A DNA stretch of 64,000 nt, taken from assembly GCA_932521035.1 (NCBI GenBank), contig OW051497.1, positions 11,656,001-11,720,000 of the forward strand, in the 5' to 3' direction. This document shows, one piece after another, positions 15,363-26,979 of this stretch. The DNA comes from Oscheius dolichura. Its lineage: Eukaryota; Nematoda; Chromadorea; Rhabditida; Rhabditidae. Made by a program: the position numbers and the translations under genes. Below the pieces are notes generated by a model. The model ran no database searches. It saw only the letters and a list, made by a program, of their open reading frames with translations, and was not told where the DNA came from. Position 1 is the stretch's first letter. Each line of letters opens with the position of its first letter.

Positions 15363-16679
15363 ATGCAGATGTCTAGGAGTCTCTTCATCCTCGTCGCCGT
15401 TGCCCTTTGTGCATACGCCCAAGAAGAGTAAGACCCTTTTAAAGTATTTCGTAACATAATGATTTCAGAGATGAGCAGGGCTTTCCAACAGTTTCTGGGT
15501 GGGATGCCTTCATCCGGGACAAAACAGGAACCTGTAATAAAATGGCTCAACTAGCTAGCACTACCGAAGTATACTGTCAGGTGGGAGTAGCGTTGTTACA
15601 TTTTCAATGCAGGTGTTTTTTAGTTATTTGAAATGTGCTGCAGCATGGGCTTTGATCCAATGAACGGAGATAGATGCCAAACTATGGAAAGAACCTGCCA
15701 GGGGCCAGACTTGGCCACCTGTGTTTGGAAGAACTGCACGGAACTGATCACCACCACTACGACCACCCCTGCTCCAACCACCCCTCTGTCTTTGAACTCT
15801 GCTGGTGAGTACTGCCAGCTACTTAGGGGAAAAGGGAGCAGTTCCAATTTATCTCGATCTAACACCTTCCATCAACGGCTGGCATCGTCTCCTCGGGGAG
15901 AAGAATAGCGTAATTGGCTACTTAAAGCATTGATCCCGATGGCAAAGACGAAAATTTTGTTGGAAGAAGCAGATGGGATGGCGGCTGAGATAATTGCGTC
16001 TAAAAAGAGCTAATCCTTTCCTCCCTAATGATCTGAGAGGGATATTTTAAGACGCAGCGTATTTTTGGATATAGCGTGATATTTTCCCTAAGAGTACTAG
16101 AGAGAGAGAGAGGGAGAGACCAAACAACCAAACATATTTCAATCAGTTTTTAGAAAAGAATAATTTATGCTCCGCCTGAGCACTCGTTCAATTAATCCGA
16201 GTCACTGACTTGTTCTAAGAAAGTTCGCCATGTTCAATCTGGAACCCGTTTCTCATTATATGCCGAGGGACCATAAAAGGGGGTATTTCCCGTGAGCCGG
16301 AGGGGGCGCCATCCGACCGATGTCATTTCCCGTTGATAGTGGTGGCTGAATACTGATTGGGATCGTTTAATTATGCCAAAGCCTGCAATTGCCCTCTCTC
16401 GCTGTTGGGAACAGCAGATGCCACCAAATATAAGCCATGAGATGGAAAAAGAGGTGGTCATTTCGGGTAGTAAAAGCAGACAGGTGTCAGCGTACGGTCT
16501 GATTACCAAAGATTACCGCCCGGGATAAGCCAGTAAAATCAGGTGGCACCAGGTGGTCTCCAGCTGTGCTTTGCCCTTACATAAGACTAATTATCCAGAT
16601 TATGGATCCTTCGAATAGGATTTGTTTAGGTGCTCTCGCTGGACTGACATCCTTGGCCGTTGCTGTTCTCCTCTGCTAA
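15363..16679 (+). CDS. Small GPI-anchored cysteine-rich surface protein
   Basis: Exons 15363-15427, 15469-15580, 15624-15804 and 16630-16679. The protein has a signal peptide (RSLFILVAVALCAYAQ), then an ectodomain of about 75 residues with seven or eight cysteines including a CC pair (EMCCSMGF). A Thr/Pro stalk (TTTTTTPAPTTP) follows, and a hydrophobic C-terminal tail ending at the stop. This layout is a GPI-attachment signal. The tail is encoded by the last 50-bp exon after an 825-nt intron, so without that exon the product would lack an anchor. Family unknown. A GTAAGT just after the stop hints at an intron in the 3' UTR. A second in-frame ATG is at 15369. Confidence 0.75.
16089..16113 (+). 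repeat. GA-rich microsatellite
   Basis: A run of AG dinucleotides with one interruption, inside the long third intron of the GPI-protein gene. Confidence 0.7.
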
Positions 16680-17445
16680 ATGGTAAGTTTTTAGAGAAAG
16701 CGCGCGCCATCTGGCCATTTTCGGCGTGGTGCCTTTCGTGAGCTCCATCTGTCAAGTGCCTTCTTGTGTTTCACGCCAACAATTAATCAGCTATTCGGCT
16801 TGGATCGTATTTCGCGCAATAACCATAACCAACCGTTTCCCAATATTGCGAAAGAGAACGTGAACCATCCTTTAAAAAAACATCTGCTTAATCCATTCAA
16901 TTACAGTGTTCTACGGTTCTGTCTCGTCCGTTGCTTTTCTGCGCCGTGCACAGTGTGAATTTTCAGGGAAAAGATATTGATTTGAATATTGATTGTGTTT
17001 TCCCGTGATACCTCTCCGCCTATTAGGTTTTTGTTGCTCTAAGCTTTCTCTCCCCCTCACTATTCCCCAAAAATAACTATCACCATGTCCATTTTATCCC
17101 GTTGTTCACTCATTATTTGCTCTTCTCGTCAGTAATACATCCCCCAATATTATTGCTTATGTTGTTCTGTACCAATGCATTTTGATACATTCAATTGATA
17201 TATGTGTCATAAAAGACGTTCTTCTACGAGTTCACAAGTTTTGTTACAAGTTTTCTGGTAGTAAATTGCGCTAAGGTGCCGACTAATTACAGGGCAAGAC
17301 GGTCTTTACGAGGAGATAAACGGATCGTCGAGAGTGCGTTGGTATTACAAGGAAAGAGGCTCAAGGACGACGGAAATTGTCTGAAAACTTTGACCAGAGA
17401 GAATGAACAGTGTACAGACAGTTTATTTTGTACCTTAACAGACAC

Positions 17446-19169
17446 TTAGGTAATGTTCTTAATAATTTGCTGAAGCATGTAGATGGTAGCTTCTGGGGTA
17501 TCATAGGCAACCTGAAGTTTTGTTTAGCAGGAAAGACAAGGATGAATACCATGTGGCCTCCTCGAAGAATCCACCAGAATTGGAAGTTCTTGTAGGATTT
17601 GTGATATCCAGCCAGGGGGAATGATTTGGTAGCGAAAGCATGTCTACTAGCGGAGATGAAGCTCGACAAACCGTTCCATTGGAGACGGTTGACCCATTTC
17701 ATTGTACCTAAATATGCCTTATACTGCTTTTGTAGCTATAACATACCGATAACATCACAAATTAAGTCCTCATTTCCATTGTAAACAATAACGTTCGTTC
17801 CCTGTTGCAGAAGGGCGTCAACGGTGTCGTAGTTAGCCTTCATGAAGTCGTCTGATTGGGCTTGGAAGACGTCGTTAGATTGAGCTAATAAACGCGCATA
17901 TTAGTTTCTGTAACCACTAACCTCCGAATCTGACATTGTCAGGGATGATTCCAAGCTTAGCCCGGACGGTAGTGTCCATGTAGTTGGAAAGAGAATCCCT
18001 CTGGAAGTACCCAACGTGGCGATTGTAGGAAGCCCCTGAAATAATCATATTCCCTGTACACCTTTCTCTTACGAAGAAGTCCGTTATTCTTGACGTCGCG
18101 CTTTCTTCTCTTCTTGGACCAGTCATCTTGACCTCCCTTCTTGAGGATATTGTACCACGAGACACCAGTGGTCTCAATCCCGATGAGGTTCTCCATATTT
18201 CCCCAGCAGTTGGTAGCGGCGGTCCAGCTGCCCTGGTCTACAAGCTTCTGGCAAGAGGCGGCTTCATTGTTGGTCCTGTTCAACTGGTGGTCGTCAAGAT
18301 ATCCCTAGATTACAGATCATATTATTAGAAGGGTCTATCTTACACTGGCATATAGGTACTCTCCCCAGGTGTTGACGTAATCCATCGGACTGATCCATGA
18401 GTCACCGAGAGCGACTCCCTTGAAGTTGAGAGACACGGCACCAGTTGAAATGGCCTGTAATCTTGCTGACCTTAGCAAAAACTTTGATCATACATTGGTG
18501 ATAACGCGAGCAAATTCAGCGGACATTTTTCCTCCGTAACTCTCGCAGAAGATGTAGAAGGGGCGAGGACGGTACTCAGGATGGACAGCAAGGAAATTCT
18601 GCAGCCAAGTGAGTAGATCTTTTCCAATCTGAAATAATCATTGTTGCTCTAATGAGAGTTACGCACCTGGTCAATGTTTGTGGTCAAGGCGCTGTTGTCA
18701 TCAACATAAGAAAATCCAGCTCCTACTGGATTGTCGACGTAGACCATGTCAGCAACTTGGAGCTGTATAAATAACATTAGCCGAAGTTTCTATCTTCCTA
18801 CCCATGTGGCAATATTATCCGAGCCGTTAATTTGTTTGGGCCCTGTTTCTTCGAAGTTACCAAATCCAGTGGAGGACGCTCCGGGTCCTCCCTAAAAGTG
18901 ATCTTTGTAGACTGTGCAGGGTAGATATTACCTGTAGCCAAACAATCAGGGGGCGGTTGTTGGCAGGCTTCACAGCATAGAGCCACCAGAAGGTATGAGC
19001 GTTTGTACGGATGTCGACGTATCCCCAATCCTCATCATACTAAAAATATATAGCTGACAGTATATAGAATAAAACGAACCTGAAGATTACCAGCCCAAGT
19101 GTTGACGGAGTTATGGTCACCGGCTAAAGCTGTTGCAAAAAGTAGGCCCAAGAGAGGAAGGACCCGCAT
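17446..19169 (-). CDS. Secreted serine carboxypeptidase (S10, SCPEP1-like)
   Basis: Eleven exons, all in phase: 19080-19169, 18932-19039, 18802-18891, 18667-18762, 18494-18628, 18344-18454, 18073-18304, 17922-18035, 17747-17884, 17550-17707, 17446-17511; 445 residues. The signal peptide is MRVLPLLGLLFATALAG. The substrate-binding loop is WLQGGPGASS. The triad is complete: Ser in CESYGGK, Asp in NGNEDLICD, His in GGHMVAYDTP. A basic segment (KKRRKRD) in the middle is a possible processing site. It removes C-terminal residues from peptides in lysosomes or the gut lumen, by family knowledge. The start is the first ATG before the signal peptide. A reverse-strand AATAAA lies near 17422. Confidence 0.95.
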
Positions 19170-20904
19170 AGCTGCAAAAACTTTGTCAATAGCGGACACT
19201 GGGAAAATTAACACCGATTACGAAGGCTACAGGACCTATCTGATAAGGGAAAGTGACCGCGTGGCAAGGCTAGTACTTTATGGGTATGACGAAAATGGTG
19301 GTCACTTGACAAGGATGTATAGGAAGGTGGGCGACACCCTTTCAAAGAAATGGCAAAGAAAAAATGCAAATGTACAGAATTATGAGACTGTTTTTGGGAA
19401 ATGTAGAGGCGAGCTCGCCTACTTGTTTGAAAACAATTACAGCCCGCAGACTTACGCTGCCAAATGATAAGTGAAAACGGCGGGCTAGCTGATCTGAAAA
19501 AGGGGAAAGATCGTGTAACGGTCTTAAAAAAACAAGGAGCTTTTCGGGCGAGACTCGCTTGTTTATGCATTGTCTTAGTGGTACGTATTTATGGCAGTAA
19601 AGCCAAATGTAAGAATATCACGAAGCTGGTGAAACTAGTAACAAAACATTTGTACTAGCTATGCGAAAATAAACTTTTTATTGGCTTTTTGAAAGCGTAG
19701 CAGAAAGCGAAAAGAAAAGCGAAAAGAAAAGCGAATTGCTATGACGAACAATGTTATTACGTAATGGATTTGATCCAATAGTTCACAAAATGAAATAGTC
19801 ATGATGCCTGATGGGTGGTTGCCCTAGGAAGTGGGTCAGGTCCACTGAACACTATGTGGCCTATTTGATTAGCTTACTTCTTTGACGGTCCTTATTGCAG
19901 AAGCGATAAGAACAGATGTCTTTTACTGAACTGTCAAGGGAAAACTATATAGAGCAGAGCAAAGATGGAGGAAAGAAACACATCCGATAATCCGCGAAAA
20001 CAATGTCTTTCATATCCCCACTGTGGAAAGCGGTGCCCATAACATCTCATAGGTGACCATAACGTTTGACTTCCTTTTCTTGTAGGTTAGCCCCTCTGTT
20101 TATTTATCATGGCTCAAGTGATCCAAGCTCCCAGTTTTCCTCCTGTTATGGTAGACACTTGAGCTCTTCTTAGTGGTATTATCCAGTGAGTGTATAAAAC
20201 AGATCACAAGTGCTGTAAAAAGTGTTTTCTTTCAAATAATCTCCAGTCTGTCTCCGCTCTAGATATGACGAAAACATTATCCTTTCGCTATTTTGAACCC
20301 AAGAAGATTCCTATCATTCCAATGATTCTCTCCACCCCTTTCTGCGTGGATCATTCTCTCTTCCTTGTGAGTAACTGCCATGACGTGCGTTGCCCCCGTT
20401 CTCGCTTAAAACTGCCCATGGCCTTATCGTATAAATCCTGCGGAGTAATAGTAATAGTCAGTGCTGCAGCCTAGGTTACCCCCGTGCTTCCCTGGGGGGA
20501 TTAGACTGATTAGACTTCTTATTCTTGTTCTTCCCTGCCGTCTGCCTTCTCTTTTGCCTTCCTTTTCTGATAACATAGATTTCCCGAGGAGATATGCTCT
20601 GCTCGAAATGGAAGCGATCTATCTCCCTTTTTCCTGAAACGAAAACCGCTTTCGTTTAATGTGACAGCAGGCGTGACTGCTCTCCTTTGTTTGACTTCTT
20701 TTTAGGAAATTCGTACTTTTCTCTCTGACTTGTGATAAGCCCGGAACATCCCACTCCACCTCTCCAATGACGATCATTCAAAAGAATGCGTATCGCTCTG
20801 TCAACAAACCAGAAATGGCCACAAGGTTCACACTCTAACGGACGTCCGTCACTTGATCTCCTCTTCTTCTTCTTCTGCTTATGATTGAATTGTATAGTTT
20901 TTAG
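19170..20904. other. Intergenic region between divergent genes
   Basis: Lies between the carboxypeptidase (minus) and the Cys-rich protein (plus), so it should hold both promoters. An open frame in 19099-19467 overlaps carboxypeptidase exon 1 and was not accepted. A short purine-rich repeat (AGCGAAAAGAAA twice) lies at about 19706-19735. Confidence 0.5.
19241..19471 (+). promoter_or_regulatory. Two TGATAAG GATA sites upstream of the carboxypeptidase
   Basis: TGATAAG occurs at 19241-19247 and 19465-19471, 70 and 300 bp upstream of the minus-strand start at 19169. Extended GATA motifs of this form mark intestine-expressed genes in C. elegans. That fits a digestive carboxypeptidase, but function here is inferred. 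Confidence 0.45.
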
Positions 20905-21432
20905 ATGAAACCCTCTCAGCTTTACATAATCCTTCTGACAGCGGGTGTTGTCCTTTGCGGAGAACCGGAGGAATACCAAGTTGCTCCTTGTAAGTCAATT
21001 GAGAAGAATGATGATGACACATTCGTTTCAGGCAGTATAATGGCAATTCTTTCTGGCCGACGGGTAGAGAGTGAATACTGTAATCTAAAGATGTTGCTAA
21101 TTCGACAGCTACAGACACAATCTTTGAATAATCCTGAGCTAGCCCCGTACCTGAGGGCCCAGAGTGAAAAGAGAAGTTATATCCCACTTCCAAGTAAGTA
21201 GCTAACGTTATGTTTGGTTCGCTGAGTATCGAGTTCTTCTTCAAATAGAGCTAGCCAGTAATTTGATGTGTCATGATTTATTTCAGCCTGTGATGGTGCA
21301 GGAACCGTTTGCCGCTCAGGAGGACGCCGTGCTTGTGTCTGCCCAAGTTCTTACGTCTGCGATCCGGTCGATAGTGGTCTCCATGTATGTGTTAAGTTAA
21401 AGTATTTGGCTATGGAAGACATGCGTCGTTAA
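20905..21432 (+). CDS. Small secreted cysteine-rich protein
   Basis: Exons 20905-20989, 21032-21193 and 21287-21432; 130 residues. A signal peptide (SQLYIILLTAGVVLCG) leads a helical middle part and a compact C-terminal cysteine module (CDGAGTVC, ACVCPSSYVC). The module resembles EB or defensin-like folds in spacing, but I cannot name the family. The ATG sits directly behind a TTTTTAG acceptor, as expected for a trans-spliced mRNA. AATAAA at 21482. It converges on the short minus-strand gene ending at 21490. Confidence 0.7.
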
Positions 21433-21489
21433 TTTCTGTTTGTAAAACATTAAACACATTCCGATCTCCGCTTCATTGATGAATAAATA

Positions 21490-21745
21490 TTACACTTGTT
21501 GATGGAGAATGGGAGGGAGATGGAGGCGTCTAATTGTGATGACCTTATCTTCTTGTTCGAAAACCTTCTTCACCAGGAATTTCTTTCCAGATCGGCTAAT
21601 TACTACCTCCATTCCGGTTGAATCCACATCTGTAATCATGGGAAATGAAATAAGCTGGCGGCTACCTTGATCAGGAGGTAGACCATCCACACTTGGTGTA
21701 GGGGAAACGGATAGAATGTTGTCAGGCGACTGAGACATGACTTTG
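21490..21745 (-). CDS. Hypothetical short protein
   Basis: An unspliced frame of about 82 codons starting MSQSPDNIL and ending at a TAA at 21490. It lies about 20-30 nt after a TTTGTTCAG acceptor and 315 bp downstream of the neprilysin-like gene on the same strand. It could be the second gene of an operon or part of that gene's 3' UTR. There is no signal peptide or known motif. The tail is basic and mixed (SRSGKKFLVKKVFEQEDKV). Confidence 0.35.
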
Positions 21746-22058
21746 AAGCGACTGCGAGGTCGAAGTAAGCGAATGGAACAAATGCTGAACAAACAGCAAT
21801 GGCTCGTAAGAAAACAATGGTTCCGATTCAATAGAGATAGTGGAGGTCTTGGACAGCGGTTTCATAAAAACAGTTAGCAGTCCTCCTTCATTATACTGAT
21901 GGTATGCGGAAGCAATTAAAATTGTATTTATAAGGGAGGACAACAATTCTGGGTGAGGATAAACAGACGGCAGACAATTTGCCACATTGGGGCATTTTAT
22001 ATATTCAGGAGAATGGCAAACATAAAGAGCAAGGGGCTTACTGTCAGCATTTAATCGG

Positions 22059-24644
22059 TCAAAATGTGCATTTACGTAGAGGGTTCATAGAAGTACCGAC
22101 TGGGCAGTTGAAAAGGGTTCCAAATGTATGAAGGTTCATGAGGGGAAGATTTAATCTGAATCCGTAGGGTTTTTTTAGAAACTATTACCTGTGATCTGTA
22201 TGAGCATGGCGAGGAGGCACAACATCATTTGAAAGACTTGGGCATTTGAGCTAAAACAGAATATTCTCGTTGGTTTAAATGTAAACCTGAGCATATGCGT
22301 AATAAAACATCTGAAGGTTCTTCCGATACTGATCTCTGCTTGTTCCATTCTGATACAAGTGCTGCATATAAGCATCATGAGCAATTTGAAATCCTAAGGT
22401 GTCTGCAAATAGTTCTTGGGCGGAGTAACCATCTTCTGAGTTGTCATTCTTCTAAAAGCGTTTTTTGGCTACCCACTATCCTACTCTGATGCCCAGGCTT
22501 TGATGTACAAAACAAGAAATTTTCTTCATAAACTGTTTTTGCTCTTCTGGTGTCAAAACTGGCTTGTCATCGTCATTAAAAGCAAATAAAGGGGCTGGAA
22601 AGGGCAACTATTTAACCTGATCGAAACTTACAAAACAGATTGAGCGAGATAGCCATTTCATATGCAATTTTAGTGCCAAACTTTCCATACAAATAGTAAC
22701 TGAAAGATTTGGTTGCTGATAAAAAGTGCATTAGACTTACTCTGGAGTGTTATGGTGAATATGAACTTGATGAAAATAGAAAGGCGGAAGCACTGAAAAG
22801 TATGAAGAACGAGCAAAGGGGAAAACTCACTCAGTCTGTTTAAATAAGCACTGTAGTAGATGTCGACGTCCTCGATTTGATGTGGAACTGTCATCCATAG
22901 TTGCCCTCCATCTCCCAGATGGCTTAGCCGTTCACGCCTCGTAAACTTCTTCAAGTCGATAACCATTTCTGGGAGATGATTCGTTCCCCAATGTAGCTAA
23001 ACCACAATAAAACGCAGAGGGTATAACTTACCTCCTTATAATAGTGTTCGATGGCTTCTGTACTCAAGTATAAATCTGGGTCATCTATGGATAATGTCAT
23101 TGAACGAAGCTTGTTTTGAGCATCCTTAGAGAATTCATCATTCAACCACTTGGAATCCCCCAACTGTTGAATAAATTCCTCTTTTATGGAACTGGAAATT
23201 TGGGTGACATTGCTCACGACGTTCTAGATTTTAAAAATGGTAGGCAACAAAGCAAAGAAACCCGATCCAAGTATGAGTCAAAGTAGAACCTGGAAAAGAC
23301 TTGAGGGAACAAATCAAAGGTCTTGTAGTGACAGTAATGGCCTAAACGCTTATATTCTTCGATGACCGTTTCCTAGAAAGGCTATACAGTGATTCCCTTT
23401 AACCTTACGCTCATGTACATGGAGTGGTGCTCATCAACTTCCAAAATAATCAACATTTTGAACCAAGCTTTCCAAATCTCCTCAGGGTAAGTTTCAACCA
23501 TTGTGTGTAAGCTAAACCCTCGGATTGAAGAAACAGGAAAGGTTTACCTTGTCAAGTAGTCAGTGCTGAATTGGAAACGAAGAATAGGGTTGGATAACAG
23601 CTTCATTTTAAAATTCCTTTCGGCATCCTGAGAAAGGAGCTTCGTGAAGTTGATCTAAACTCTTTTTTTTGGGGATTTAGCAGGAGGAATGGCTTACAAA
23701 AGGTGTAATATCCTGAGTCTCCCAAAGCGTGGCGATGAAATGGTCCCTTGTACTGGTATACTGTAGCCTATAAGTTAGTTTTACCAAATGTAAGCTCACC
23801 AGGAGAGAAGTTAAGCGTTTATCCAGCGCAAAAGCAGCAGCCAAGTGCTCCTCCGTTATGTTGTATTCATAATACCGGGATAGTCCGTTTCTCTAAAGTG
23901 GATCATATGATATTGGAGGCGATTTACTGTCTTCCTTGCTTCCTTTTTGTAAACTCTCCGATCTCTTTGGAAACCAAGAAGATTTTTGGCCGGTTTCACC
24001 TACACCTACGGTTAATCTAGCAGATAAAGGTAGTTACTTGTATGATAGTCATATTCCTCGCCGAGATTCCCGTTGCGAGGTCGAAGAATGGTTGCATCGC
24101 TCGCAAATCCCACAGCTGCATTAGCATAGGAGTCAAATCTGCGGTTCCGTTAATAAACAAAGAAATGTTATCGATCTTCTGAAAGATGTAGAATTAAATG
24201 AAATGTATCATCTTTATTTTACCTGGAAATCGTATACCATCTGTACCAATCTGTCGCTCCGGTGATATTGGTACCTTTTGCACTGGTTGTAGAAGAACAT
24301 AGCCTTCTCAAGATACGGCTCCTTCTTAGAAGTTTCCAACATGACTAAATTAATCAGTGTAGATAATATAGACAGCTCACTGTATAATTCTCTCAATCGG
24401 TCGACCTTCCTTTGTTCAGCACTTGCAAAAGTGTCGCTGCTTTTGAGGTGGCACATCTTCGAAAAGAAGTTGTTACAGAGACCATCCTGTAGCTGCTACT
24501 TTGTACTCGACCCATATTCACCTGAGAGAAGAGCGGTAGACCTCGCACGCCATGTTGAAAGATAATCCACAAGAGAACGAGATAAAATGCCCACAGATCA
24601 ACGCATAGGCGGATCCCAGGACTACGCCCTGGGTTAGGCCTCAT
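22059..24644 (-). CDS. M13 neprilysin-like pseudopeptidase, type II membrane protein
   Basis: The spliced gene starts at 24644, behind a TTTTTAG acceptor. The N-terminus is short and basic, then a membrane segment (AFYLVLLWIIF) and an ectodomain matching M13 peptidases throughout. It has an N-terminal CNNFF cysteine segment, a GLSRYYEYN turn and WMTVP before the catalytic domain, a C-terminal FNCPVGTSMNP, and the ending KCTF. The zinc motif HExxH is replaced by YEMAI (about 22658-22675), so both zinc histidines are lost while the glutamate stays. The downstream ExxxD element is kept (ELFAD). It is therefore probably a non-catalytic binding protein or decoy. The splice near 23900-24030 is uncertain (one 136-nt intron preferred). 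Confidence 0.85.
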
Positions 24645-25610
24645 TACCCTAAAAATAACGGATTATTTTCTGTGAATGAGGGGGAAATAGAAGCAGGGAT
24701 GGAAAGTGCATAGTGGTCAATCGCGGGGATGAAGGGACGAGGAAAGGTTACTCGAGAGCTTCAAGACTCATCGTCGTTGAGTTACGCGTTGTACGACAGG
24801 AAATAACGTTTTGCAAACTGATTAGAATAACACCTGTGAACATTAGAAAGGGCTGACCCTTTTCCATGTTCTCCTATTGATCGAACTCGCCTTCCTTAGA
24901 GCAGACCGCCAATGCCTGGGAAGATGGTAAGAAAGACTAATGCGGGGCACAGCGGGCCGGTACCATTGGTGAATTCAAATAGCTGTCAGACAAGACAATT
25001 AGCAATTCCTATGTTTCCTTTTGTAAGGGACCTCCGATATTCAGTAGAGCGGAAATCGACTGGATGACCGAGTTCTTGACCATAATCTTTCATTTCCTGG
25101 ATGATGGATCTCTCTGCTTGACTGGTAAGACAACAGTTCCATAGCTGATCCCCCCTTCAAGACTATTCCTGGCGCTCTCTGCCGTCTCGCAATATTCTAA
25201 AAGGCCAAACAAATGCCCAGATTGATCTGGGGAATTATCTTGTCAACATGATAGCGGTTTTGGTTTGTCATCAGCGGGTGGTCCCTCATCAGGAAAGCCA
25301 TGATCCATTCGATTTGTTCCACCAGCAAGAGAAATCTGTTCCGCCGTCCCCTTCCCCTAAGACCTTTGTAGCAGCTTTTAATCCATTACGCCATACTGTG
25401 AAGCTGTTGTCTTGCCGCGGCAGATCTCGTTTCTTGAACTCTCGGCTAACATTCGCTGTAAAACTCGCTGCCTGTGGCAGAAAGGCGGTCGTGACCCCCA
25501 GAACCAGCTCAGAGGGCGTGCTATAAAAGCCCTTCTTACTGCTATTATCTTAAATATCGCGCCGACACAAGCCAAAATTTCAAGGCCTCGAAGTATTCCT
25601 ACTTTCAGAC
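24645..25610. other. Intergenic region between divergent genes
   Basis: Separates the M13-like gene (minus) from the CPG4-like gene (plus). No exon-like segment seen on either strand. Confidence 0.5.
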
Positions 25611-26860
25611 ATGTGGTTACTCGTATCTTTGGTTGGAATTGCAATGGCATTTGACCAAGCCCCTGTATTGGATCCTAGTATTCCCACAGTCAGGTAAGGT
25701 AGCTAACAATCAACGTCAGAATCTCCAGCCCCCACGAGACGACTAATCCCGATTCCTGCGTTGGTCAATGTGCCTTCACTTTCATCGATGGCATTCGAGC
25801 TCAAGTCGGGTCATCGAGGGCTACTTCCCTTCTCCAGGTAAGATGATGCAACTTCCGTCGCGTGACTGTGACCGCCAGCGATTTACAAAAGCCTTGATCC
25901 CTCTGAAAAACCTGCCAATGACGCCGTGTTGTTTTGGTCACTGTCTGGCATTTCGTAAATAATCGTTTTAGCTAAATTATAACGACTTCCTCAACTCGTT
26001 TTCCAACACAACGTTCTTTGAAAATTTCTGCACGTGAGTGCATTTCCCATATTGAAAACTGCCTCTTCTTCCTAGGATATACCACTCTTTTCAACACTGC
26101 GCATCGAAATGTGAGCCGGGATATCTTCACCAGTTGTTGATGCGTTCAAGTGAGATTATTGACCACTACTGTGTTTACAACTATGACGGTATACTATACA
26201 CCCAAACACCCGTTCCAACAATCCTTCTTCAGCTATCCGACAGAAGTTCCCTTGCCTCGGTAATATGGCGACCAATGAGCAGTGTGTCAAAACTTGCACT
26301 TCACACCACGATGCTGTGAATTCCTTGATCCAGAATTTCCGTCATTTGGCAATGAGTGGAGACACCACCCGCGCAGAGCAGTACCTAGGAGAAAGCTGCG
26401 AGTAGGCCTTCTTCCAAGTGTTAGTCTCCGTTCAGATACGTGACCTGCACCCTTCACTGTGACATCCCTGCAATTGCCCACAAATGTGACTTCCCAACTG
26501 CTCAGCTGGTTATTGACCTGACACAGAAATCTTTCAACAGTATGGAGAAGATGGCTCTGGATACGAACGCTGTGACAAAGTAAGCGAACAGATTTACAAA
26601 GACAGATGGAAATAGATGGCCCAAGCAATGTGCCGACATCAAGACGTACCGTCTGCCTTCTCCTGTTTCTCCTCCAACTGGAGAGACAGTCATTGCTCAG
26701 AGTTCAGGACATGGAAAAGGTAGTTCCCCCAGTTCTCAATAATTTATAATATTCAGTTGATCCTCAAGCGCCGATTGCTGCTGCTCTATCCAAAGGATCT
26801 TCTTTCATAACTACGATTTCCGCCTTGATGATACCTCTCATCTCAGTCCTCCTCTTCTAA
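25611..26860 (+). CDS. GPI-anchored CPG4-like cysteine protein
   Basis: Exons 25611-25693, 25720-25837, 25972-26033, 26076-26188, 26233-26401, 26436-26579, 26616-26719 and 26757-26860, all in phase. A signal peptide (MWLLVSLVGIAMA) is followed by a domain with paired cysteines (CVGQC, CASKC, CVKTC, CTLHC) spaced as in nematode chondroitin proteoglycan 4 domains. A Ser/Pro linker and a hydrophobic tail (ISALMIPLISVLLF) end the protein, a GPI signal. Proteoglycan-type surface function is inferred from the family. The first intron is only 26 nt (25694-25719) but is needed because reading through meets a stop at once. Starts 2 nt after an acceptor. AATAAA at 26924. Confidence 0.85.
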
Positions 26861-26979
26861 ACTGTTTATCCCTGCTCCCAGTCGCTTTACTCTCTCGGGT
26901 CTGTTCTGTCTGTAACTAGTGATAATAAAATGTAGACAATTCATTAAAAAAGGCACAAGAAACCTGTAATTGTTACCGT

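Noticed and set aside
19099-19467. Plus-strand open frame of 122 codons with balanced composition
   Set aside because: It overlaps the first coding exon and promoter of the carboxypeptidase on the other strand and has no supporting motif.
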